In this document: piece after piece, positions 55,061 to 64,000 of the stretch | Numbering within the stretch: position 1 is the first letter of the stretch | Layout of the letters: the number at the start of each line of letters is the position of its first letter | Assembly (NCBI RefSeq): GCF_004210375.1 | Contig: NC_134829.1 | Location: 26,304,034-26,368,033, forward strand | Direction: 5' to 3' | DNA: 64,000 nt | Source: Tachypleus tridentatus | Taxonomy: Eukaryota > Arthropoda > Merostomata > Xiphosura > Limulidae | Program-made: the position numbers and the translations under genes | The notes under the pieces: generated by a model | What the model was told of the DNA's origin: nothing | Databases searched by the model: none | The model's input: the letters and a program-made list of their open reading frames with translations, nothing else

Positions 55061-58000
55061 TGTTGTTACGTATCACAGCTTTTCTCGGACAAGCTTCCGA
55101 CTTATTATGTGACGTATATTAGGCATTAATATTTAAAATAGCAAGAAATGTTAATTTATTTTAGAAGCTAATTAAACGTTAATATGTATCAGATTTATGA
55201 TATTTGCCAACAAGACTGATACATGCAAGTTTCTTTTTTAACACAAATATATTTTAATACACACACACAATACAATTTATAATAACGGTTACTACAAATA
55301 GTTATTACAAATAATGATTTATATACAACAGTTTTAAAAACTTACAGACAATACAGATTCTTATACCCGGTGTAGAACTGAATATTTTATCAACAGTTAA
55401 GGTCCACGACGAACAAATGAATTCTGAGTCGCTATTGTCACACCTTACTGAAGCAAGTTACCTTGGTTTGCCTCTCGCCGGTTACAAGCCGGCTTTTTCC
55501 GGCGAAGATATTTAATGTTTTTTTGTAAAATAATAATGGTCAAAATAAATCACTGAAGTTGAACGGTTTGTTATATTTGAAATCTATAAACGTTCCTGGT
55601 GACATTCTGAAGTTTTCCGATTAATAGATGTTAATCACAATTATAGCTTCTGAGGCACACTGACTGCAGCTGTCCAACAATATTCTTCTATTACTGTCTC
55701 TTGACTAGCTGCTTTTATACGAATCACGCGAAGTTTTAGAATGATCAAAAGTGTTTGAACACGGTAGCGTTTTCGTAAATCAAATGTTATAGATTCTTAC
55801 TCTCAAAAATCTTCTACAAATTTACAGAACAGACGGGACTTACGCAATACACAATGAACAATATAAGTCACATGCATCAAACTGAAATACACGTAAGTAT
55901 CAAAATAAATGTATCACGGTAAATCTGTTACAACTCTCTCCCCAGAGAATTACAAATTGGCGTCAGACAATTATTACTAAAATATTATATATATATACAT
56001 ATGCATTGATAACAATGCATTAAATACAATACATTGTCAAAGAATTATACAGTTTCCAAAATCATGCCAATGTATAACACAATTACTATAAATAACCTTA
56101 TGATAATAAAAGTACGTAGAACGTGAAAATGCTTAAAAACAGATGTTATTTTTATGGTTTAACACAGTCAATAATCATTCGACTGAGGTATTCTTTAAAA
56201 GCTGGAACAGGTTTGAAAGGAGTAACATGAATTTTCTGGTTAGATTTTTCCAATCACTTGTCATGTCTGACAAGTTTTACAAAAATGAGAAAAATTTACA
56301 AAACATTTTGCCTAATTTTTGTCAAAATAAGTGTTTCATAATTTTGTCACGCATCTTGTTGACATCTAGGTTATCTCCCATAGAAAGTTCATGGGTAGCT
56401 TTCAATATTTCAGAACGTTATGCTTTTGGAACAGCAATTTGATAAACTACCGCCCAGTTCTCTGAAGCTGATACTATGGTGGTCTCCATTTTCTCTCGAG
56501 CACATCATTTCTGAAAATATAACAGTCTGGAACTTTTTCCAGTTCATTCTTTGGGAGTGCATGTTTAAATAGTGAAGTGATCTGCAGATCCTTTTCTTGC
56601 TCAGAGATCGGTTTAATTCCAGCAAACAAAACTTCACCAGTTGTACCAGATTTCTCATATCCATCATTGTCACTCACCGAAGAACTGTAAGAAAGACAAT
56701 TATTCAAAAAATTCCCGTTGGATCCAAAAAATCTATCATCCCATCCTCTGAACACGTGTCTAACATCTCTTTTTGGCTTAATTTATTAACCCAAGATCGA
56801 GTCACAGCATACGAGAGAAACAAGTTTTGATTCTCTTCAACAACAGCGTCTTTCTAAGATGAAACAGTGATCGGCTCGCTAACCATCTTAAGTTTGGCAA
56901 CATCTTTTGCCCTAGCCAAATCGTTTCCCAACAATAATGATACACTCTTAACTGGCACAACTGGTCCTGAAGAGAGATCTGATGTTAAATGAATGTTATG
57001 AAAAGGAGCATTAATAAACCCACTCTTAATACCCTGAGCTATAACAGACTCACCAGTGGCAAAATTCGAATCTGAAGGCAATACACCTTCTAATAATAAT
57101 GACTGAATCACCCCAGTATACGTAATATACGTATGGACGTGGGATTAGCAGTCATTTCACAAATGCACTGAACTAACAGACACAAAAAGCTTAAATTCCT
57201 CCCTAACTACATCAGCGTTTATATCAGTGACCAAATAAACAACATCGGGTGCTCTGGTGAAATTGCGTCTATATGTGGACACAAATGCATTGAGTGCGAC
57301 CTCATTTTCTTTTTCAAACTCCAACAATCGGACATAACATGACCAGGTTTCTTACAAAAATAGCAGACGTGCTTTGATGACTTTAATAATAAAGTTTTAT
57401 CCTGACTATCTAAAGATTTCGAACTAGAAGAGCTGGATTGAACAAATACTGGTTTTTGCTGAAATAGCAGAAATATCTTGTCATGAAAAGTGGTTTTGTG
57501 AGTTAAAGTGTACTCATAAGAAAAAGCAGCTGCTTCCTGTAGTGTTTCAACTTTCTTTTATTCCAAATAAATTTTGAGATCGTCACTTGTACAGCGTTTA
57601 AATTCGTCGGTTAGACATAATTGTCTAAATTTGTTGAAACTGTTTCCAATATGCATAGAATTACATCATCGATCAAAATGAACTTCTTGTTCCTGGGTGT
57701 ATTCAATACAAGTTTGGCTATCTTTCTTGTGATAACCTCGAAACTTTTGGCGAAAAGCCTCTAGTACTAACTCATATGCTTTGAGGATAGCTGTTTTAAC
57801 CAGAACATGTGGGACTTAAGCAACACGCATCTAACAATATAAGTTACACACATCAAACTGAAACACACGTAGGTATTAAAATAAAGGTATAATGGTAAAT
57901 GCATACACTTAATACAAATATATTTTAATATGCAAACAATAATATAATTTATAATAATGAGTATTACAACCAGTGATTTATATACACAAGTTTTACAAAC

Positions 58001-58572
58001 TTAAAAACAGTTTTGAGTCTTCTAACCGATTAAAAAATTCCTTGATATCTTTACGAGGGTTCATGACGAGCGAATTAACTCTCAGTTGATTTAAGAAAAA
58101 ATAATTTAACGGGGAGCTAGCTAGCTCTTTACTGATCACACGTGAGTTTTTCATGAAAGTACTAATGTCCGATATTAATTCGCTGAAGTTAAACGGTTTG
58201 TCATGTTTGAAATATATAAAGGTTCCTGGCCAATATCTAAATTTCCCGATTAATAAGCGTTAATCACATTTACAGCTTTCAAGACTTATAGTATACCAAT
58301 TGTAGAAAAGCAACAATATATACTGTCTCTCGGCGTCTCGCGTTAGTTGTATTTTATATGCGTTATGCGAATTTCTAGAAATTAAAGCTGACTCAACAAT
58401 ACTGACGATACGCTAACGCTTTCGTGAAACATATATTGTTGATTCTTACAATCGAGAATCTTCTACAGATTTAGTGGATAGACAGAAATTTCGCTACATG
58501 TATTTCTTAATATATATTTAAATAAAACGAACATCGGTATTAAAATAAATATATAACAGTTATTCCATTACA
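55061..58572 (-). mobile_element. LTR-retrotransposon fossil, Ty3/Gypsy-like
   Basis: An old, broken element lying on the minus strand. It is bounded by TG...CA ends and a perfect 5-bp flanking duplication ATGTA (55056-55060 and 58573-58577). The left LTR is 55061-55932, with a purine-rich tract beside it. The right LTR-like region (about 57806-58572) is rearranged and clearly diverged from the left one. Between them only a gag part with a CCHC zinc knuckle (about 57290-57800) and a protease-like part (about 56850-57120) can be recognised; RT, RNase H and integrase are missing. It carries several breaks. LTR divergence suggests considerable age. Family placement rests on the gag/protease resemblance to Gypsy elements of arthropods. 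Confidence 0.82.
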
Positions 58573-58581
58573 ATGTATATC

Positions 58582-58709
58582 TGCTGTTGCTATTTTGAAT
58601 TAAGCACAAAGCTACACTATGGGCTATCTGTGCTCTGCCCACAACGGGTATCGAAACCTGGTATTTAGCGTTGTAAGTCCGCAGACATACCGCTGAGCCA
58701 CTGGGAGGC
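58582..58709 (-). mobile_element. SINE inserted in the LTR element's flank
   Basis: Second-family SINE with a perfect 12-bp target duplication ACAATGTATATC (58570-58581 and 58710-58721), which spans the outer end of the LTR fossil. It therefore inserted after that element. Confidence 0.88.
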
Positions 58710-58882
58710 ACAATGTATATCACATCTGTAAATGAGACCTGAATCCTACTGTGGTGTTCCACAATTTTAGGTTGACCCATATAAATTCTAATTCTAATTG
58801 TACATATTCAAAAGAAGTTTGAATAACACCTCATACCAACTTCTTAAAACTTATAAACTACCCTTTTACCTTTTTACATAGA

Positions 58883-59110
58883 TTCGGCATGTCCAGTTGG
58901 TTAATGTGCGCGACTCGTAATCCGATGGTTGCAGGTTCGAATCCCTGTTACACCAAACATGTTCGCCCTTTCAGCTGTAAGGGAGTTATAATGTTACGGT
59001 TAATCCCGCTATTCGTTGGTAAAAGAGTAGCCCAAGAGTCTTACTCTGCAAAATTAGGGACGGTTAGCGCAGATAGCCATCGTGTAGGTTTGCGCGAAAT
59101 TCAAAAACAA
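58883..59110 (+). mobile_element. tRNA-Thr-derived SINE with internal deletion
   Basis: Head TTCGGCATGTCCAGTTGGTT with CGACTCGTAATCCGA, B box GGTTCGAATCCC. After AGTAGCCCAAGAG the sequence jumps to TCTTACTCTGC, missing about 60 bp of the middle region present in all other copies. Confidence 0.9.
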
Positions 59111-59383
59111 AACAAATTTTGTTACAACACACACTCTGCTGAAGTCATCTAGAAACTCGACCAAACTGTGATGTGTAGCTTTAGCATGAAGCGAGATGTA
59201 AAGCAAAGTTTTAGTTGTGTTCTTTCCATAATAATGTAAACAAAATTTGTAAAAATGTTCGTAAATATACCTAAATAAAGATATATTTATTATTTTAGAA
59301 TAGTAAAACCTGACACTTAACATTGCCAAAAAATGTAAAAGTGACTCGTTTAAGATTTCTAAAACATTAAAAAATTACATCTG

Positions 59384-59509
59384 TTGATTTATTTATTGCT
59401 ACGCACAACGCTATAAACACCTAACTATTCGTGTTCTGCATATCGCGGGTGTTGAAATCTGATTCATAACATTATAAATCCTAAGAATTACTGCTGCGTC
59501 ACCCGGGAT
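59384..59509 (-). mobile_element. Decayed SINE, second family
   Basis: GCTACGCACAACGCTATA, GTTCTGCATATCGCGGGTGT and CTGCTGCGTCACCCGGG follow the family layout with many changes. Confidence 0.55.
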
Positions 59510-59588
59510 GGAGAGATTTATTGGTAAAAAATATACTTAAAATTTCAGATAATTTCACGTCCATTCTTAGGTAATGTTAGCCAAACGT

Positions 59589-59720
59589 CCCCCCCTCCCC
59601 AATGGCTCAGCGGTATGTTTATGGACTTAGAACGCTAAAAACCAGGTTTCGATACCCGTGGTGGGCAGAGCACAGGTAACCCATTGTGTAGCTTAGTTCA
59701 AAATAACAAACAACAACAAC
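59589..59720 (+). mobile_element. SINE, second tRNA-like family
   Basis: CCCAATGGCTCAGCGGTATG (A box), AGGTTTCGATACCCG (B box), GGGCAGAGCACAGGTAAC and a GTGTAGCTTAGTTCAAAAT tail ending in CAA repeats. One of the best-preserved copies of this family. Confidence 0.85.
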
Positions 59721-61120
59721 GTTAGTGAAACACTATAATATCTTTAATTCCTATTTAGTGTTCAATGATTCCTTTTGTCATTTGGAGCAGATTTTTCAGA
59801 ATCACAAAATTATTTTAAAATTCTAACTTTATGTTTTAGAGTAATTTTAAGTATCACATAGTCTACTGATTTTAGAGATTTATGCACTGTCTGGGGCATA
59901 GAGGTAGATAACATTTCGATTTCTGTGCTGAGACAGAAATAGTTCGTAGAAACTTCAAAACTCTGAATTATTATTGTTTTAGTTTTGCCTTTAGATGGCG
60001 GAAGGATTTAATCTTGAAGAAAACGTGTATTGGTAGTAGTTCTGGCAGTTTGTAACATCAAATGTATATCAGGATTTAAATAAGTTTGACAATTATATCT
60101 GGAAGTAAAAAAGAAATTTATAAATTTAACGACATATATAAGTCTGTAGTTTGGAACAACAGTGAGTAGATTAAAATTTGTACTATAAGCACATTTTTAT
60201 ACTAATTGGTATCTGTTCTGTTTTAGCGAAAGGTAATTGCAAACATGAAAGCAATTCAGTGAAATTAGCGACACCGGTTCACTAGTTCTGCAGTTATGAA
60301 TTGAGACGAATGTTTGTTTTATTGTTTTTGGGACATTCATTTAATTTATTTGAATGTTTTAGTAGTACAACCTCAGAAAATAGAGATGTTAGATTGACTA
60401 ACAGTAGCATATAGTCGAGACGTATTCGGTTTTCCTCTTAGTCTTGGCTTTATTACTTTTAATATTTTTAAACTGTCTTTATTTGTTAGTTTAAAAAAAT
60501 GAAAAAAATGTACTCATTCATGGGACAAGGAGAGAGAACGACCACTTTCTAATTTTGTTGTTAAGCGGTTTTGTGTAGGATTATTGCTATTACATGAAGA
60601 GGCACTCCCATTTTAACTAGTCATTACTGAGACTTGAAGGCTGTGGCAGAACTTAGGGTTTAATTGTAAATATCGCTGCATTTTTGATAAAAACTAAACT
60701 TTAATTAAATGTTAGATTGTTCAGATGGTAGTTGTAAATTTTATCAAACTGTTGAATTTATTATTAAAGCAAAAAATAATAATTGGTGTGTGTCATTGTA
60801 GCTAACTAGACCCAAAAGTGAAATCACCACAATATATGAAAAGTTTTTATAGACTGTAATTTTAACATATAAAAACAAAGAAAAAAATCTAATACAAATG
60901 ATGGAAATTTGACTTGGTGATGTAAGTTGTTGCAGGGTGTTATCTAGGATGGAAGGACAGGTTAAGAATTTTCTTTTGAAAGAAGAAGAGTTAGAGATGA
61001 TCTGATTGAGTTGCTTGAGATTGTTAGCATTAATGCATTATTCATTTTTGCACTTAATGGTGAGAATGGTCAGACTATGGAACACAAGTGTAAATTTTGG
61101 TAGGATAGCAGCCATTTTTT
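59721..61120. other. Unrecognised stretch
   Basis: AT-rich; no gene is seen. The last 200 bp may be further decayed LINE sequence in front of the next feature. Confidence 0.4.
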
Positions 61121-61123
61121 GAT

Positions 61124-61245
61124 AAGAAAGTTGTATTTCTCGAACAAGTTGGTTGTCATCTGCAATAGGTTGCCTTGAAATGTGATGGATGCAGTAAATT
61201 TAAGGAGGTTTAAGAGAAGACTTGACAAACATTTTGAATTATAAG
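61124..61245 (+). pseudogene. CR1/L2-like LINE C-terminal relic
   Basis: One plus frame reads KLYFSNKLVVICNRLP, a stop, then NVMDAVNLRRFKRRLDKHFEL and a stop. This matches the typical end of CR1/L2-type polymerases, where W-N-x-L-P is followed by V-x-A and F-K-x-x-L-D-K. The rest of the polymerase is not readable. Confidence 0.6.
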
Positions 61246-61745
61246 GGTTGGTTTTGAGTTTCTCTTTTTAATTTAACTGAATGATATGACCTGGATGGAT
61301 CGACAGACTTCTTTTTATCCTTAAATTTGATATTAGATGCTGTTGATGATTATAGATTAATAGGTAACATATAATGGTTACAAATTTATAGGTTCATATG
61401 CAGTTGGTATAAAAAAATCATCAGCCATGGAATAAATTAATAAAACAAAAAAGTACACTTTGTAAATGAGTAAACAGCTTCTGTCATTTCATTTCCAGTA
61501 GTTTACAATAGGCTATTAGGTTTGTCTCATCTTTTTTCTTTTTCATTTTTGTTTGCTACTAGCCTGTTTGTGAAGTTAGGCCTATTGTTAATTACTAACA
61601 GAAGTGCCGCTTAGTGGTTAGCTGTTTGTGCTAATAATTACTAATCATAGTATTCAAATATTAGAAAAAATGAACATTTTCTTGAAGTTTTCTTGGGAAT
61701 TTCTGTATGAAAAAGTGTTTGAATTGTGCTATTTGGTTATACACA

Positions 61746-62215
61746 GCCCTCTTTGCACCTGAACGATATACAGCAGCCCTCTTTAAATCTGAACGATATA
61801 CAGCAGCCCTCTTTGCAGCTGAACGATATACAGCAGCCCTCTTTGCATTTGAACGATATACAGCAGCCCTCTTTGCATCTGAACGATATACAGCAGCCCT
61901 CTTTGCAGCTGAACGATATACAGCAGCCCTCTTTGCAGCTGAACGATATACAGCAGCTCTTTTTGCATCTGAGCGATATACAGCAGCTCTTTTTGCATCT
62001 GAACGATATACAGCAGCCCTAATTGCACCTGAACGATATACAGCAGCCCTCTTTGCACCTGAACGATATACAGCAGCCCTCTTTGCATCTGAACGATATA
62101 CAGCAGCCCTCTTTGCATCTGAACAATATACAGCAGCCCTCTTTGCATCTGAACAATATACAGCAGTCCTCTTTGCATCTGAACGATATACACAGTCCTC
62201 TTTGTATCTGAACGA
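61746..62215 (+). repeat. 30-bp tandem repeat, ~15-16 units
   Basis: Unit GAACGATATACAGCAGCCCTCTTTGCATCT, given here as two parts: GAACGATATACAGCAG and CCCTCTTTGCATCT. The period is exactly 30 bp, so any frame without a stop in one unit stays open throughout. An ATG at 61707 opens a 182-codon plus frame (ERYTAALFAS repeats, 61707-62255), another plus frame reads NDIQQPSLHL, and a minus frame reads GLLYIVQMQR. Unit differences cluster at one base (T/G/C), which changes the residue in the ERYTAALFAS frame, and show no excess of silent changes. I treat it as a minisatellite, with coding not excluded. Confidence 0.93.
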
Positions 62216-62259
62216 TTCAATGCACAGAGTTCAAAGTTTTCATATGTTTCATTGATATA

Positions 62260-63781
62260 AGCTGTAATGCTTTTATTTATTAAAACTGGTACCATTCCTT
62301 AATATATTTGTGAAAACTTTAGTTTTTCAGTACTAAAGTTAACTATTACACCAATAAAGATGTATAATCAAAACTATCATGTACAACCATAATGAAAACT
62401 GTGTTCTTGTTGTGAGAAAACTTTCATTTAAAATTGTGTTTTGTCATAAATAAATGGTTGTTGCATGTACAACTGTTATTTTTGTAATGTTCTGAGTTTT
62501 GAATATCCCAAGTATGAAATGTTTTATGGATTTTTATTTATGGCACTATTCAGTAGATGGCACAGGAATTTTTGGTTATATACATAGGTACTGATATACT
62601 TGCTACATCCATAATAGTAAGATGATATTATACATGTTAGAATGTGTAATCAATGACATAAAAACTGTCTTTAAGTAGATTTGACCTTGTATTCCTTTTT
62701 TTATTGAATAACCCTAAAGAATGTACCTCACAAACCATTATAACAATATAATAAAATTAGATTAATTAAAAGAAAGTAATTAAAGAACATCATAAGACAA
62801 CTATTGTACATTACCCATGAATAATTATTTATATGCTACACAGGCATGTCTGTGCTTTTCATTCTTTGTACTTGCTCACGACACAGTGATACACAACCTA
62901 AATGCTTGCTGTGCTAAATTCATTAGATTTTTAGTAGACCCTCAGTGTATAAAAGAAACTGTATACTTATTCCAAAATTATCCAGTATTAAACTTATGGT
63001 GTTTTTTCTTCTTAACTGTTGTATAACAGGTGTTTTTAACTTGGTTGATCATAGAAGTGGACATGACCTATAATCTGAAGTTTTCACTCCTTGTCGATGA
63101 GTATTTCACGTGTTTACAATGTGGTGCTAAATCTCTTAATTTAAGTAGTTTTTCACATCTACTTAGCTATAACTCTCGTTGTTAGATTTGTGGTACTTGC
63201 TAATTAATTAATCAGTGGCACTGTTAACTGATTACAAAAAGTGTTGTTGATGGGTACTGCCAGAGAGCAGAAAGTTTGCTTTCCTTCTAGAGAATGATTA
63301 ACAAAAAGAAAAAGAGACTGGTAGACTTCATTATTAACCATGCCATCACATAAAAAAGAACAAGTGTGGTGGCAATATTTTGATTACTTGGATGATTGGA
63401 ATAATCAAAACTGACAATAATTGGAAATCTTGATTTTAACTAGTTCATAAAATCATAATTTTTATTTATCAGTTCTAGGGATAGTTGAAAATGGTGGTAA
63501 TTGGTAACAATAATTTTGATTAGTTGGTTATTTTCATGACAATTAATATAATTGGAATTCAGATGAACTGATTTTTGAAATAACTGAAAATGGTAATAAT
63601 TATAAACACTAATTTTAATTAATTGATTTTATCATAATTTCAATTAATTGACCACTTCCGAAACTAATTGATGAAATCCTTGCTTGTAAGTAATTGATTA
63701 TATCAGTTAAATGTATTTGTGTGTATGTAATGTGTATACACATTTTGGAATTCAACTGTATATGTTTTATGCATGTTTCAG
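62260..63781. other. Unrecognised stretch before candidate exon
   Basis: AT-rich. A 69-codon frame at 62817-63026 is hydrophobic with several cysteines but matches nothing known to me. Segments around 63400-63660 repeat TAATTGATT-like motifs loosely. Confidence 0.4.
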
Positions 63782-63863
63782 GTGAATCTGTTTCTTGTCC
63801 AAAATGGGAAGAAGGAATAAAAGGCAGAAACAAGTCAAATCTAGTATAAGGTATCCTTCCAAG
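63782..63863 (+). CDS. Candidate first coding exon, unknown gene
   Basis: An 82-bp interval lies between an acceptor-like TTTCAG (63776-63781) and a strong donor AAG/GTAAGG (63861-63869). ATG at 63804 sits in a fair context (CCAAAATGGG), with an in-frame TGA at 63783-63785 upstream inside the exon, as expected of a true start. The 20 codons read MGRRNKRQKQVKSSIRYPSK, ending in phase 0. The peptide is strongly basic and could be a nuclear localisation segment. No family is recognised, and the rest of the gene would lie beyond the right edge. It could also be a chance arrangement in non-coding DNA. Confidence 0.35.
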
Positions 63864-64000
63864 GTAAGGAGGTTTTGAAAGCTAAATGTTTGTGTCAGAT
63901 GTGAGCTACAGTATTATATCAAAGAGGTATATAGTTTGTGAATTCTGTATTAAGAGATATGGTTTCTATATATTTGCTATGTGATTACCACACAGACTGT

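Noticed and set aside
10548-59110. tRNA genes at the SINE heads
   Set aside because: The A and B boxes are there, but acceptor stems do not pair and each is joined to a SINE body, so these are not functional tRNA genes.
61783-62295. 170-codon minus-strand frame over the 30-bp repeat
   Set aside because: A direct result of the 30-bp period being divisible by three, so it is not independent evidence of a gene.

Overview
This is a 64 kb stretch of AT-rich, repeat-dense, intron-era animal DNA with almost no dense coding. The commonest repeat is a tRNA-Thr-like SINE of about 280 bp, present in about a dozen copies. I recognise it from memory as typical of horseshoe crabs (Xiphosura: Limulus, Tachypleus, Carcinoscorpius). 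The LINE, hAT, CACTA-like and LTR relics also fit a chelicerate. The species call is from memory and could not be searched.

Layout. 1-4625: AT-rich, no recognisable gene. 4626-27192: a tandem segmental duplication with two nearly full units (4626-14562 and 14563-26567) and a 625 bp third start (26568-27192). The full units share a jockey-like LINE relic, SINEs and one intronless host gene. That gene encodes an isopenicillin-N-synthase-like 2-oxoglutarate/Fe(II) oxygenase with an apparent signal peptide. It is intact in unit 1 (12484-13716) and broken, as assembled, in unit 2 (24504-25733). Unit 1 lacks 2.3 kb that unit 2 has, and carries one SINE that unit 2 lacks. 27193-34074: nested SINEs and two adjacent hAT-type MITEs (28240-28696 and 28744-29314), then unrecognised sequence. 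34075-38920: an inverted copy of part of the duplicated unit, interrupted by a 5'-truncated RTE/BovB-like LINE with a long open RT frame and a clean 10-bp target duplication. 39197-45000: mostly unrecognised, with a SINE inside a GC-rich island near 42.1-42.6 kb. 45019-46803: a 62-bp minisatellite with a 705-bp higher-order unit. 47.8-54.6 kb: SINEs, a LINE RT scrap, a CACTA-like TIR transposon (51245-52574) and a small hAT MITE. 55061-58572: an old, broken LTR-retrotransposon fossil. 58.5-64 kb: more SINEs, a LINE C-terminal relic, a 30-bp repeat open in several frames (61746-62215), and at the right edge a candidate first coding exon (63782-63863).

Working view. The only well-supported host gene is the secreted dioxygenase. 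Everything around it tells a duplication story: the unit was copied in tandem through a breakpoint inside a SINE, part of it was also copied in inverted orientation, and afterwards the copies diverged by a SINE insertion, a LINE insertion, a deletion, and a minisatellite expansion. Because the copies are so alike, a haplotype or assembly artefact must be excluded before the duplication or the broken gene is treated as biology.
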